Origin: Gammaproteobacteria bacterium | Lineage (GTDB): Bacteria > Pseudomonadota > Gammaproteobacteria > Arenicellales > Poriferihabitantaceae | DNA: 39,733 bases | NCBI GenBank assembly: GCA_009842505.1 | Contig: VYFG01000046.1 | Coordinates: forward strand, 1 to 39,733 | Direction: 5' to 3' | In this document: in pieces, positions 1 through 9,044 of the stretch | How the letters are laid out: each line of letters begins with the position of its first letter | Position numbering within the stretch: position 1 is the stretch's first letter | The notes under the pieces: generated by a model | What the model was told of the DNA's origin: nothing | The model's input: only the letters and a program-made list of their open reading frames with translations | Databases searched by the model: none | Translations under genes and position numbers: made by a program

Positions 1-51
1 GCCTCCGGTCAGGCAGGAACCTGCTTGGCCGGGGAATTTTGCAAGTACCTC
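1..51. repeat. Left copy of a 51-bp inverted terminal repeat with a strong hairpin
   Basis: These 51 bases are identical, as reverse complement, to 39681-39731. Positions 5-32 fold into a long hairpin: 13 pairs with an AA apex (18-19), counting two G.T pairs (9/28 and 12/25); pairs 4/33 and 3/34 can extend it. The wobbles are G.T on this strand and A.C on the other, so the fold is better as single-stranded DNA or RNA of this strand. The repeat cuts into a dehydrogenase gene fragment here and into an exporter gene at the right end. A mobile-element end (for example IS200/IS605-like or REP-like) is inferred; no transposase is in the window. Confidence 0.85.
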
Positions 52-285
52 CCGGGAAGAACGTTGTTCATGCGCATGTTGTCCTTTGCATGCTGGTTGG
101 CGAACAGCTTTGCGTATGACGCAAGCCCGGCGCGGTAGACTGCCGATGTCGGGAAATCGGGGTCGGGCTCGAAGGTCGCGAAAGTGGAGATGTTTATGAT
201 GGCCCCGCCACCGGTCCGAGCCATGATCGGTGCGACCATCCGGGCCGCACGGACCGCACCGAGAAAGTACACTCCGCTGCCGGCC
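51..285 (-). pseudogene. SDR-family dehydrogenase fragment, broken at both ends
   Basis: The minus strand encodes the middle of a short-chain dehydrogenase/reductase: a GGGAIINIS core strand, an S-A-V-Y-R-A-G region (normally YxxxK, so the lysine is replaced by R here), and an MRMNNVLPG loop. The Rossmann nucleotide-binding start is missing, because the frame runs into unrelated sequence next to the tRNA 3' end. The C-terminal third is missing because homology-like sequence stops exactly where the terminal repeat begins, after which the frame reads about 13 foreign residues and stops. It cannot make a working enzyme. The family call rests on these motifs only; the substrate is unknown. Confidence 0.6.
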
Positions 286-322
286 GGCTTCCTGCCCAGT
301 TGAGTCAGGCGCGCGAAAAAAA

Positions 323-399
323 TGGTGGGCCCGGCAGGACTTGAACCTGCGACCAATGGATTATGAGTCCACTGCTCTAACCAACTGAGCTACAGGCCC
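323..399 (-). tRNA. tRNA with CAU anticodon, probably tRNA-Ile2
   Basis: The 77-nt cloverleaf has a 7-bp acceptor stem (one G.U), a TTCAAGT T-loop, an encoded 3' CCA and the anticodon loop CTCATAA. CAU could be elongator Met or the minor Ile tRNA whose C34 becomes lysidine. The GGTCGC variable/T-arm region followed by TTCAAGTCC resembles E. coli ileX more than metT, so Ile2 is preferred. It lies downstream of rpoD on the same strand. Its 3' end faces the broken SDR fragment, a typical site for integrative elements. Confidence 0.9.
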
Positions 400-498
400 G
401 GGAAGGAAAGCTGCCGTCCTGGCAATGGGAATTCTATCCGTAATACGCGGGGCAGGGCAGTCCATCCGGGAGTGCCCTGCCCTGCTGACCCTGACCGG

Positions 499-2442
499 TT
501 AAAGGTTGTCCAGAAAGCTGCGCAGGTGATCCGAGCGGCTCGGATGGCGCAGTTTCCTGAGCGCCTTGGCCTCGATCTGGCGTATGCGCTCTCTGGTGAC
601 GTCAAACTGCTTGCCCACCTCTTCCAGGGTGTGGTCAGTATTCATGCCGATCCCGAAACGCATCTGCAGCACCTTGGCCTCCCGCTCCGTCAGCGACTCG
701 AGTATTTCATGGGTCGCCGACTTCAGTCCCGAACTGGTGGCGATATCCAGGGGCGCCTTGAAGTTCTTGATGTTCTTGTCCTCGATGAAATCCCCGAGAT
801 GTGAATCCTCGTCGTCACCGATGGGCATCTCCATGGAGATGGGCTCCTTGGCGATCTTGAGTACCTTGCGGATCTTGTCCTCGGACAGGTCCATCCGTTC
901 GGCCAGTTCCTTGGGCAGGGCCTCGCGGCCCTTTTCCTGCAGGATCTGGCGTGATACCCGGTTGAGCTTGTTGATGGTTTCGATCATGTGGACCGGGATA
1001 CGGATCGTCCGGGCCTGGTCCGCGATGGAACGCGTGATGGCCTGGCGGATCCACCAGGTGGCATAGGTCGAGAACTTGTAGCCACGACGGTATTCGAACT
1101 TGTCCACCGCCTTCATGAGACCGATATTTCCCTCCTGGATCAGGTCCAGGAACTGCAGCCCGCGGTTGGTGTACTTCTTTGCGATGGAGATCACCAGGCG
1201 GAGGTTGGCTTCCACCATCTCCTTCTTGGCCCGGCGCGCCTTGGCTTCGCCGATGGACAGCTTCCGGCTGAGGTCCTTCAGCTCCCTGAGCTCGAGTCCC
1301 GTGGCCTGCTGGCACTTGTTGAGCTGGTGCTGGAATTCGCTGATTGCCGGGCTGTACTGGTTCAGTTTCCCGGTCTCTCCCGGGCTTGCCTTGATCAGTG
1401 TCTCCAGCCAGTCGTCACTGGTTTCATTGCCAACGAAGTGCTTGAGAAACCGGTCCCGAGGCACTTTCGCGTACGTAACGCAGTAGCGTGCGATGCTGCG
1501 CTCGCACAGGCGCACCTCGTCCATGCTGCTTCGCAGCGTGGCCGTGATTTCCTCGAATCTGGCCGGTACGAACTTGATCTGGAGCAGTTCGTCCGCAAGC
1601 GTCCGACGGTGCTTCATGGCCAGTTTGCTGTCGATGCCGTTCCGCTCCCAGGCCTTTTTCAGAAGATTCCAGGTCTTGCGCATCCGCTTGAACCGGTCCA
1701 TGGCCTCCTCGTAATCGGGGCCGCTGGGGCTTTCCTCTTCCTCGGAGGCGTTCTGGCCGGGCTCCCCGGGCGTGGCGACGGTTTCATCGTCCAGTTCGTC
1801 GAGTTCCATGAAATCCACCACCACGTCCGACAGCTTCATTTCGCTGGCCTCGATCCGGTCGATGAACTGCATCAGGAGACGCATGGCGCCCGGTGACAGC
1901 GCCACCGCCTGCGCCACCTGCCGGTTGCCCGCCTCGATGCGCTTTGCCAGGGCGATTTCGTCCTCCCTGGTGAGCAGTTCCACGGTGCCCATCTCGCGCA
2001 TGTACATGCGCACGGGATCGGTGGTACGGCCGAATTCGCTTTCCACCGCGGTTTTCAGCACCGCGCCCACTTCCTCGGCGACTTCCTCGTCTTCCGGGTT
2101 GTCGCGCTTGAGCTCGATGTTGTCGGTGTCCGGCGCCTTGTCCACCACCTCAATGCCCATGTCGTTGATCATGTTCACGACCACCTCAATCTGGTCGGTG
2201 TCGTGCATGTTCTCGGGCAGGTGATCGTTGATCTCGGCGTAGGTCAGAAAGCCCTGGGCCTTGCCCTTCAGGACCAGCTTCTTGAGATCGGACTGCGGCT
2301 TTTCGCTGGCCTTCTTCGTTTCGGACTCGGGCTTCGGCGCGTCCATCTTCGTTTCGGTGACTTCCACTATTTCTTCCTCTTCGTACTCGTCGTCTTCATC
2401 CAGAAATTCGTCAGCCTCATTGCTATTGGTTTTATTGGTCAT
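499..2442 (-). CDS. rpoD: RNA polymerase primary sigma factor RpoD (sigma-70)
   Basis: A 647-residue housekeeping sigma factor that directs core RNA polymerase to -10/-35 promoters. The N-terminus has the acidic region 1.1 stretch ([10 protein letters not shown]), then region 1.2 ([11 protein letters not shown]), a sigma-70 non-conserved insert, region 2 at about residues 410-485 ([20 protein letters not shown]), region 3, and region 4 ending [20 protein letters not shown]. The ATG at 2442 is chosen because the frame above it is unlike any sigma factor. No clear Shine-Dalgarno precedes it. dnaG and rpsU, the usual upstream partners, are absent; the next gene upstream is divergent leuS. The CAU tRNA lies downstream. 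Confidence 0.97.
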   Translation of the reverse strand: MTNKTNSNEADEFLDEDDEYEEEEIVEVTETKMDAPKPESETKKASEKPQSDLKKLVLKGKAQGFLTYAEINDHLPENMHDTDQIEVVVNMINDMGIEVVDKAPDTDNIELKRDNPEDEEVAEEVGAVLKTAVESEFGRTTDPVRMYMREMGTVELLTREDEIALAKRIEAGNRQVAQAVALSPGAMRLLMQFIDRIEASEMKLSDVVVDFMELDELDDETVATPGEPGQNASEEEESPSGPDYEEAMDRFKRMRKTWNLLKKAWERNGIDSKLAMKHRRTLADELLQIKFVPARFEEITATLRSSMDEVRLCERSIARYCVTYAKVPRDRFLKHFVGNETSDDWLETLIKASPGETGKLNQYSPAISEFQHQLNKCQQATGLELRELKDLSRKLSIGEAKARRAKKEMVEANLRLVISIAKKYTNRGLQFLDLIQEGNIGLMKAVDKFEYRRGYKFSTYATWWIRQAITRSIADQARTIRIPVHMIETINKLNRVSRQILQEKGREALPKELAERMDLSEDKIRKVLKIAKEPISMEMPIGDDEDSHLGDFIEDKNIKNFKAPLDIATSSGLKSATHEILESLTEREAKVLQMRFGIGMNTDHTLEEVGKQFDVTRERIRQIEAKALRKLRHPSRSDHLRSFLDNL

Positions 2443-2663
2443 GAAAATGTCTAGCTGGAAACAGTAACTGTTGCTGGTACAACACGGCGTTCGGTTGCCC
2501 GGATGGGCAATCGGATTGGTCCTCCGCGCTTTTCCGAACCCGGGTCTGGGGTGTCGCCGACGCCGTCTGACGCGTCGGCATGATTGCCGGATTGTCCGGC
2601 CTGCCGGGGGTGCCGCCTGAGGAGGCAACCCCCAAGTATAACCTGAAACCCTGCATATTCGAA
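2443..2663 (-). promoter_or_regulatory. rpoD leader with three hairpins and a candidate promoter
   Basis: Reading toward rpoD, a candidate sigma-70 promoter has -35 TTCGAA (2658-2663) and -10 TATACT (2635-2640) with a 17-bp spacer. The implied leader of about 185 nt holds an 8-bp stem (2556-2563/2572-2579), a 9-pair stem with a GGAT tetraloop (2492-2500/2505-2513, one wobble) and a perfect 6-1-6 palindrome (2460-2472) about 18 nt before the ATG, where a ribosome site would be. The hairpins are plain in the sequence; a regulatory role is inference, and the promoter assignment is weak at -35. Confidence 0.4.
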
Positions 2664-2858
2664 GAAAAGTCCGGGCAACCGGAACACTGCGCCCTGGCAA
2701 TCCGCACCGATTGCGGGAGAACATGGGGGGTTCGGGGTCAATTCTCAAGCACCGCCGGCAGATGGAGCCGGACAGGCAGACAGACCGGATCCCGGAGATT
2801 CGCCGGGACTGACAGGGATCCGGCCCATCATGGCTCCCGGCGCCGCAAGCGGTTTTGT

Positions 2859-2864
2859 TACAAT
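2859..2864 (+). promoter_or_regulatory. Candidate -10 hexamer for leuS
   Basis: TACAAT lies 37 bp before the leuS ATG, preceded by a T-rich GGTTTTGT. No good -35 is visible at 16-18 bp. Otherwise the leuS side of this divergent intergenic region (2664-2900) shows nothing recognisable. Confidence 0.3.
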
Positions 2865-2900
2865 CCGGCGCTTCATGAAGACAGCCGCACGAGCGCCCCG

Positions 2901-5372
2901 ATGACCGCCGATTACCGTCCCGGAATCCTGGAACCCGAAGTCCAGGCCTACTGGGAAGAAAACCGCTGCTTCAGCGTGACCGAGGACACGTCGAAGGAGA
3001 AGTTCTACTGCCTCTCCATGCTGCCCTATCCTTCGGGCGCACTGCACATGGGGCATGTCAGGAACTACACCATCGGCGACGTGCTCAGCCGCTACCAGCG
3101 GATGCTGGGAAAAAACGTTCTCCAGCCCATGGGCTGGGACGCCTTCGGCCTGCCGGCGGAGAATGCGGCCATCCAGCGCCAGCGCCCCCCGGCGGAATGG
3201 ACCTACGAAAACATCGCCTACATGAAACGCCAGCTCAATCGTCTCGGCTTTGCCTATGACTGGGACCGTGAACTGGCGACCTGCGATCCGGACTACTACC
3301 GCTGGGAGCAATGGTTCTTCACCCGCCTGCTTGAGAAGGATCTCGCCTACAAGAAAATGGCGGTGGTGAACTGGGACCCGGTGGAGCAGACCGTGCTCGC
3401 CAACGAGCAGGTGGAGAACGGCCGTGGCTGGCGTTCCGGTGCCCTGGTGGAACGACGGGAGATTCCCCAGTGGTTCATCCGGATCACCGCCTATGCCGAG
3501 GAACTGCTGAACGAGATCGACAACCTGGAAGGCTGGCCCGAGTCGGTCAAGACCATGCAGCGCAACTGGATCGGGCGATCCGAAGGCGTGGAATTCAGGT
3601 TCCGGATCGACGGCGAGGATCCCTTGTGGGTCTACACCACCCGGCCGGACACCATCATGGGCATCACCTTCGTGTCCGTGGCGGCGGAGCATCCGCTGGC
3701 GGTCAAGGCAGCCCGGAACAACCCGGATGTCGCCGCCTTCATCGAGGAGTGCAGGAAAACCCAGACCTCGGAAGCGGAACTGGAAACCATGGAAAAGCTG
3801 GGCATTCCCCTGGGGATCAACGCCGTCCACCCCGTGAGCGGGGAAGAGGTGGGGATTTGGGCCGCCAACTTCGTACTCATGGGATACGGCACCGGCGCGG
3901 TGATGGCGGTGCCCGCCCACGACCAGCGGGACTGGGAATTCGCAACCAAACACGACATCGAAATACGTCCCGTGGTGCGGCCCGCCGACGGCAGCGAGCA
4001 CGACTACGGCGAAAGCGCTTTCGTCGACAAGAACTGCATCACCTGCAATTCCGGGCAATTCGACGGACTGGATTTCGGCGACTGCTTCAACGCCGTGGCG
4101 GATTTCCTCGAGTCCAGGGAATCCGGCCACCGCAAGGTGAACTACCGTATCAGGGACTGGGGCGTCTCGCGGCAGCGTTACTGGGGCTGCCCGATCCCCG
4201 TGCTCTACGACGACGACGGCAACGTCCACCCGGTGCCGGACGGGGACCTGCCGGTCGTGCTGCCCGAGGACGTGGCCTTTTCCGGCGTGCGCTCGCCCAT
4301 CAAGGAGGATCCCGGGTTCTATGAAACCACCATGCCGGGAAGCACGGAGCCGGCGGTCCGGGAAACCGACACCTTCGACACCTTTGTCGAGTCCTCATGG
4401 TACTACGCCCGCTACTGCTGCCCCGGCGCCGACGCCATGCTCGACGGTCGCGCCGACTACTGGCTGCCCGTGGACCAGTACATCGGCGGCATCGAACATG
4501 CCGTCATGCACCTCCTGTACGCCCGCTTCTGGCACAAGCTGATGCGGGACGTGGGCCTGGTCGGCAGCGACGAGCCTTTCACCCGGCTGTTGACCCAGGG
4601 CATGGTGCTGAAGGACGGCTCCAAGATGTCCAAGTCAAAGGGCAACACGGTGGACCCCGAGGAACTCATCGACCAGTACGGCGCCGACACCGTGCGGCTC
4701 TTCACCATGTTCGCCTCGCCCCCGGACCAGACGCTGGAATGGAACGACGACGCCGTGGCCGGCGGCCACCGTTTCCTCAAGCGCTGGTGGTACCTGGTAC
4801 ACAGAACGCGGGAGGCCATCTCGCCGCTGCAAGGGAAACTGTCAGAACCGGGCTGGAGCGCCCGCCTGTCCGACACTGCGGCGATCGACCTCCGCCGCAC
4901 CGTGCACACGCTTCTCGCCAGGGCCGGCAACGACTACCAGCGCATGCAGTACAACACCGTGGTCGCCAGCATGATGGAGCTGCTCAACGCCCTGGACAGA
5001 TTCGAACCATCGGCGAACGAGGATTGCGGTCTCGCGTTTCGCGAGGGGCTCGTGATCCTGAACAAGGTGCTGGCCCCGGTGACCCCGCACATCGCCCACC
5101 GGCTGTGGCGGGACCTCGGCGAGGACGGCGACGTCATCGACGCATCCTGGCCCGCCGTGGACGAAGCCGCCCTGGTGAGCGACCGCATCCGGCTCGCGGT
5201 CCAGGTCAATGGCAAGCTGAGGGCACAGATCGATATTCCGGCGGACAGCGATCAAGCGGCGATCGAGGCCGCGGCCCGGTCAGAGCCGGGGGTCCTGAAG
5301 CACACCGACGGCAAAACCGTGCACAAGATCATCGTGGTGCCCGGCCGGCTGGTGAACGTCGTCGCCCGGTAA
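2901..5372 (+). CDS. leuS: Leucyl-tRNA synthetase LeuS
   Basis: An 823-residue class I aminoacyl-tRNA synthetase that charges tRNA-Leu in the cytoplasm. The HIGH signature appears as HMGH at residues 49-52 and KMSKS at 575-579. The CP1 editing domain lies between them ([21 protein letters not shown], then [15 protein letters not shown] with the editing aspartate region). The anticodon-binding and C-terminal domains end in VNVVAR. The length is slightly below the usual 860. The ATG at 2901 starts the conserved [15 protein letters not shown] segment; the open frame extends upstream but is not LeuS-like. It heads leuS-lptE-holA, a conserved gammaproteobacterial order. Confidence 0.97.
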   Translation: MTADYRPGILEPEVQAYWEENRCFSVTEDTSKEKFYCLSMLPYPSGALHMGHVRNYTIGDVLSRYQRMLGKNVLQPMGWDAFGLPAENAAIQRQRPPAEWTYENIAYMKRQLNRLGFAYDWDRELATCDPDYYRWEQWFFTRLLEKDLAYKKMAVVNWDPVEQTVLANEQVENGRGWRSGALVERREIPQWFIRITAYAEELLNEIDNLEGWPESVKTMQRNWIGRSEGVEFRFRIDGEDPLWVYTTRPDTIMGITFVSVAAEHPLAVKAARNNPDVAAFIEECRKTQTSEAELETMEKLGIPLGINAVHPVSGEEVGIWAANFVLMGYGTGAVMAVPAHDQRDWEFATKHDIEIRPVVRPADGSEHDYGESAFVDKNCITCNSGQFDGLDFGDCFNAVADFLESRESGHRKVNYRIRDWGVSRQRYWGCPIPVLYDDDGNVHPVPDGDLPVVLPEDVAFSGVRSPIKEDPGFYETTMPGSTEPAVRETDTFDTFVESSWYYARYCCPGADAMLDGRADYWLPVDQYIGGIEHAVMHLLYARFWHKLMRDVGLVGSDEPFTRLLTQGMVLKDGSKMSKSKGNTVDPEELIDQYGADTVRLFTMFASPPDQTLEWNDDAVAGGHRFLKRWWYLVHRTREAISPLQGKLSEPGWSARLSDTAAIDLRRTVHTLLARAGNDYQRMQYNTVVASMMELLNALDRFEPSANEDCGLAFREGLVILNKVLAPVTPHIAHRLWRDLGEDGDVIDASWPAVDEAALVSDRIRLAVQVNGKLRAQIDIPADSDQAAIEAAARSEPGVLKHTDGKTVHKIIVVPGRLVNVVAR

Positions 5373-5416
5373 CCGGTCATTCACCGGGTTCGACGACGGC
5401 GCAAGGCAGACCTCCC

Positions 5417-5905
5417 ATGACGAGACGCCTGCTCCCTGTCATCCTCCTGGCCGCCGCCCTGTCCGGCTGCGGATTCGCCCTGCGCGGGAGTGACGGTCTG
5501 CCGGCGTCGCTGGACCGTGTCGCGGTGGACGGTGCGGACTTTGCAATGGTGGACCGCCTGGAAAGCGCGCTGTCGGCAAACGGCGCCAGTGTCGTGGACC
5601 CGGGAGATCAGGCCGCGGCCGTGCTCCGCCTGCTGGAGAGCGGATTCACACGGGTCGTGCGGTCCACCGATGCGGACGGCCTGGCCACGTCCCATACCCT
5701 AAAGTACCGGGTGGCCTACGAAGTGCGTACCGCAGGCAGAGATGAATTGCAGGCCAGCCAGCGCCTGGTGCATGAGCGGGTGGCCGTTTACGACCCCCTT
5801 CGTCCACTGCAGTCCGAACAGGAAGAGGCGCTCCTGAAGGCGGAGATGCAGGACGAGATCGTGCAGCAGATCCTGCACCGGCTGCGCCGGATCCGGCAGG
5901 ATTGA
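5417..5905 (+). CDS. lptE: LPS-assembly lipoprotein LptE
   Basis: A 162-residue outer-membrane lipoprotein that plugs the LptD barrel and helps insert lipopolysaccharide. A signal peptide (MTRRLLPVILLAAA) ends in lipobox LSGC with the lipidated cysteine at residue 18, followed by the family hallmark GFALRG. The C-terminus has the typical long helix rich in E and Q (SEQEEALLKAEMQDEIVQQILHRL). It begins 44 bp after leuS and ends 16 bp before holA, the same order as in other gammaproteobacteria, which supports the call despite the family's low sequence conservation. Confidence 0.9.
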   Translation: MTRRLLPVILLAAALSGCGFALRGSDGLPASLDRVAVDGADFAMVDRLESALSANGASVVDPGDQAAAVLRLLESGFTRVVRSTDADGLATSHTLKYRVAYEVRTAGRDELQASQRLVHERVAVYDPLRPLQSEQEEALLKAEMQDEIVQQILHRLRRIRQD

Positions 5906-5921
5906 TCCTGCCCGTATCCCC

Positions 5922-6947
5922 TTGCGCGTCCACCCGGCATCACTGCAAGGCCAGCTCGAAAAGGGCATCGCCCCCTTCTATTTCCTGTTCGGACCGGAAA
6001 TTCTCCTGGTCGAGGAAGCCCTGGACCTGATTCGCCGCAAGGCCCGCGAGCAGGGCTATGGCGACCGCGAAAGCCACACCGTGGAACGCGGGTTCAACTG
6101 GGACCTCCTTCACGGCGCCAGCCAGTCGATATCACTGTTCATGGAAAAGAAGATCCTGGAAGTGCGGATGCCGGGCGGCAGGCCCGGCGACCAGGGAGCC
6201 CGGGCGCTGGTGGACATTGCCGGCATCCCGCCCTCGCCCGACACCCTCCTTCTGATGGTTTCCGGCCCCGTGGACAAGCGGTCCCAGGGGAGCAAATGGT
6301 TCCAGGCCGTGGAGTCGGTGGCGGTGATGGTGGAATGTCCCGAGGTGGGCGGCGACAGGCTGCCGGAATGGATCGCCGGGCGGTTTCGCGCCCAGGGACT
6401 CACTGCCGACCGGGAGGCGGTGCGGCGTCTGGCCCACTACGTCGAGGGAAACCTGCTTGCGGCCGCCCAGCAGATCAACCAGCTCTGCCTGCTGGCAGAG
6501 GACGGCCGGATCACCGTCGACCTGGTGGAGTCGATCATTGCCGACAGCGCCCGCTTCAGCAATTTCAACTTTGCCGACGCCTGCCTCGCCGGATCCGCCG
6601 GGCGCGCCGTCCGGATCCTCGGCAGCCTCAGGATGGGGCAGGCGGAACCGATCCTCATTCTCTGGGCCCTGACCCGCGAGGTGAGAGTCCTGTGCCAGCT
6701 CTCGGCGATCCGCGAGAGCGGCGGCAATCCGAACACGCAGTTCCGCAAGCACGGCATTTGGCGAAACCGGGAACCCGGTTTCAGGGCGGCGCTGAACCGG
6801 CTGTCCGCGGACCGTTGCCGCCGTATCCTCAGGCGCCTTGCCCGCGCCGACCTGCAGCTCAAGGGACAGGCGCCGCTGGAGCGGCGCGACATCTGGGAGG
6901 AAATCGAAAGCATCGGGCTGGATGTCTGTGGCGTGCGAATCCCTTGA
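5922..6947 (+). CDS. holA: DNA polymerase III delta subunit HolA
   Basis: A 341-residue clamp-loader subunit that opens the beta sliding clamp during replication. The N-terminus (PFYFLFGPEILLVEEALDLIR) matches the degenerate AAA+ domain of delta. The middle segment VEGNLLAAAQQINQLCLLAEDG is the standard HolA helical motif. The reading frame opens at a TTG (5922), with no in-frame ATG nearby, so the TTG is taken as the start. The gene normally continues into proA/nadD; here about 2.4 kb of other DNA intervenes. Confidence 0.93.
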   Translation: MRVHPASLQGQLEKGIAPFYFLFGPEILLVEEALDLIRRKAREQGYGDRESHTVERGFNWDLLHGASQSISLFMEKKILEVRMPGGRPGDQGARALVDIAGIPPSPDTLLLMVSGPVDKRSQGSKWFQAVESVAVMVECPEVGGDRLPEWIAGRFRAQGLTADREAVRRLAHYVEGNLLAAAQQINQLCLLAEDGRITVDLVESIIADSARFSNFNFADACLAGSAGRAVRILGSLRMGQAEPILILWALTREVRVLCQLSAIRESGGNPNTQFRKHGIWRNREPGFRAALNRLSADRCRRILRRLARADLQLKGQAPLERRDIWEEIESIGLDVCGVRIP

Positions 6948-7364
6948 GAGTCCGGCAACCCGGCGGATGTGCTGCACACCTCCACCCCGATACGTATTCC
7001 GCCGCCGGAAACGGTTGTTATTGGCGATTTTCTGTACCCTGAGACATGATCCGGACTCGACGGGATACTGGCGGAGTCGGGCCGGCATAAGCATCTTTCA
7101 GAGGTTCCATTCCAACGTCTGCTCTTGCGTATCGCTTGGCAGTCCTCCGGTACGGCCCCCGAGAAGCGCGAGTAACGAACCCGTGTGGCCCCTTGCTCCG
7201 GTTGTCGGGTTTTGAAGGCGACGTACTTCACTTGCCATTGCACAGCATCAAAAACTTGCACTTAAACAACGCATTGACTTTGTCGTTTCTCTGATTCGCC
7301 ATGCTTACACCCCAAAAATTGTAAATATCGCCCATTTATATCCCGAATATTTCATGCAACCACA
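6948..7364. other. Non-coding DNA after holA, nothing recognised
   Basis: No gene-like frame was found on either strand. Composition shifts from GC-rich near holA to clearly AT-rich after about 7240, marking the transition into the Fic island. Short open frames here are extensions of holA shadow frames and match no family I know. A decayed gene cannot be excluded. Confidence 0.5.
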
Positions 7365-7422
7365 GATTACGCTCGTAATCCCTTTTTTTACACCGACAAA
7401 CTCTTTATATTTCGATTATTCA
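7335..7422. repeat. Imperfect direct repeat upstream of the Fic gene
   Basis: TTTATATCCCGAATATTTCA (from 7335) and TTTATATTTCGATTATTCA (from 7404) share TTTATAT..CGA..ATT..CA and start 69 bp apart, on either side of the terminator-like hairpin. They could be operator half-sites for a DNA-binding regulator such as the N-terminus of the downstream Fic protein. AT-richness makes chance similarity possible. Confidence 0.3.
7365..7389 (+). terminator. Intrinsic terminator before the Fic gene
   Basis: A 6-bp stem GATTAC/GTAATC with a GCTC loop is followed by CC and seven T residues. It would stop rightward transcription, insulating the Fic gene from holA read-through. The stem is AT-containing and short, so strength is uncertain. 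Confidence 0.55.
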
Positions 7423-7425
7423 GAT

Positions 7426-7476
7426 TTCTTCTGATATAAGACCCGAAAATTCCGTATAATGGCATTGTGAGGAGAG
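7426..7476 (+). promoter_or_regulatory. Fic gene promoter and ribosome-binding site
   Basis: A consensus -10 TATAAT lies at 7455-7460 with a weak -35 TGATAT (7432-7437) at 17 bp. An inverted repeat TCAGA-N5-TCTGA overlaps the -35 and could be an operator. GGAGAG at 7471-7476 is a well-placed ribosome-binding site for the ATG at 7481. This is one of the clearest promoters in the window. Confidence 0.6.
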
Positions 7477-7480
7477 CTTA

Positions 7481-8968
7481 ATGCCGAAATTTTCCGTGGA
7501 TACCATGCCGGAAGTGTTCGTCTCCGACACGGTGATTTCCAAAGCCGTATCGGCAGCCGTGGCGCGTGGAAAGCTCCGCAAACTGGGCTCGCGCCTCTAT
7601 ACGCGCAACCTGGAAGAAGCGCCGGAACGGCTGGTGCTGCGCAACTGGTATTACCTGATCACGGTCTATTATCCGGACGCCCTCATCACGGATCGGACGG
7701 CGATTGCAAATCAGCCCGCTGCCGACGGCTCGGTTTTTCTGATTTCGGACAAAAAGCGCGAAGTTGCATTGCCAGGCCTCGTGTTTCGGCCTCGCAAAGG
7801 CCCCGCTGCGCTCGAAAGCGACAGGCCTTTTGTCGGCGGGGCGCGACTGGCATCCCCGGCGCGCGCCTATCTCGAAAACATGCGCGCCTCGCGCTCGCGC
7901 GGTGGCCGTATAGCGCGCACGCTTTCGCTCGAGGAGATCGAAGATCGCCTGGATACCTTGCTGCGAAGGCAGGGTGAGGCGGCTTTGAATCGCCTTCGCG
8001 ACGAGGCTCGTCAAATCGCCCCAAAACTTGGACTTAAGGACGAGTTCGACGAATTAAACAATGTGGTGGGCGCTTTGCTCGGCACGCGTGAGGCTGACGT
8101 GAAATCCGCTGTAGGCAAAGCGCGTGTTGCAGGCATCCCGTTCGATCCCGATCGTGTTCAACTCTTTGAAACGCTATTTGCTGCGCTCCGGGAGTTCATT
8201 CCCAACGGGCGCCGACCTCCCGGACGGACGGGAGAAGCAAACGCAAACCTTGCTTTCTTCGAGGCCTACTTCTCCAATTTCATCGAAGGCACGGAATTCA
8301 GTGTCGAGGAAGCCAGAGAAATCGTGTTTGGCGGCGTTATCCCGCAAGAACGCCCCGACGATGCGCACGACATACTGGGCACCTTCCGTCTTGTCTCAGA
8401 CCAAGCGGAAATGCAGACGCTGCCGTCGGATGTGGATGGATTATTGGACCTGCTGCGCCGGCGCCATGCCGCGATCATGAAGGCCCGGCCTGACAAAAAC
8501 CCGGGTGCCTTCAAGACAAAGGCCAATCGCGCCGGTCAGACTGTATTCGTTGGGCCCGAGCTCGTGACCGGAACCCTTGAGAAAGGTTTTGAGTTTTTAC
8601 AAAGCCTCGGTGATCCATTTCACAGGGCTGTATTCTTGATGTTCCTGGTCAGTGAAGTTCATCCGTTTTCTGATGGCAATGGACGTGTGGCTCGCGTCAT
8701 GATGAACGCGGAATTGGTCGCGGGCGGCGAGGAACGGATTATCATTCCGACTGCCTACCGCACGGACTATCTTGGAGCGCTCAAGGCACTATCCCATAAC
8801 CGCCATACGACGCCACTTATCCGCATGCTGAACTATGCGCAGGCTTACACACATGCGATCGTGTGGCGAGATCTCGACAGTGCGCGCAGGGTACTTGAGG
8901 AGACCGGGGCCTTTGCGGAAGGCGAAGATGCCCGGTTGCGTATGCCGATAGAGAGCGAAGTGAGCTGA
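7481..8968 (+). CDS. Fic-family AMP transferase with AbiEi-like winged-helix N-terminus
   Basis: A 495-residue protein. Residues about 10-160 resemble AbiEi-type winged-helix antitoxin/regulator proteins (short N-terminal helix-turn segment, then an ALITDRTAI strand and an SPARAYLENM segment); this is similarity by eye. The C-terminal half is a Fic domain with the complete signature HPFSDGNGRVAR at 394-405, so the catalytic histidine, Mg-binding acid and both phosphate-binding arginines are present. SNFIEG at 265-270 fits the class II inhibitory helix [S/T]xxxE[G/N], suggesting an autoinhibited enzyme that modifies proteins with AMP. It is monocistronic, has its own promoter, sits between holA and proA in AT-richer DNA, and lies next to an integrase remnant. 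The target is unknown. Confidence 0.88.
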   Translation: MPKFSVDTMPEVFVSDTVISKAVSAAVARGKLRKLGSRLYTRNLEEAPERLVLRNWYYLITVYYPDALITDRTAIANQPAADGSVFLISDKKREVALPGLVFRPRKGPAALESDRPFVGGARLASPARAYLENMRASRSRGGRIARTLSLEEIEDRLDTLLRRQGEAALNRLRDEARQIAPKLGLKDEFDELNNVVGALLGTREADVKSAVGKARVAGIPFDPDRVQLFETLFAALREFIPNGRRPPGRTGEANANLAFFEAYFSNFIEGTEFSVEEAREIVFGGVIPQERPDDAHDILGTFRLVSDQAEMQTLPSDVDGLLDLLRRRHAAIMKARPDKNPGAFKTKANRAGQTVFVGPELVTGTLEKGFEFLQSLGDPFHRAVFLMFLVSEVHPFSDGNGRVARVMMNAELVAGGEERIIIPTAYRTDYLGALKALSHNRHTTPLIRMLNYAQAYTHAIVWRDLDSARRVLEETGAFAEGEDARLRMPIESEVS

Positions 8969-9044
8969 AACGCCTTCACTAGAATCGATTGTCTCAAGTC
9001 AAGATCAATCTCAAAGGGGTCGAAAATAGCCGCAATTTTCCGGA

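Noticed and set aside
323..399. Elongator tRNA-Met for the CAU tRNA
   Set aside because: Not excluded, but the T-arm and variable region look more like tRNA-Ile2; a tRNA-model score and the presence of tilS would decide.
2745..4229. Long open frame of 494 codons on the minus strand
   Set aside because: It lies antisense to leuS, has the His/Gly/Val-rich composition typical of GC-rich shadow frames and matches no family.
8989..9012. Hairpin after the Fic gene as a terminator
   Set aside because: The stem has a bulge and no T-run follows.
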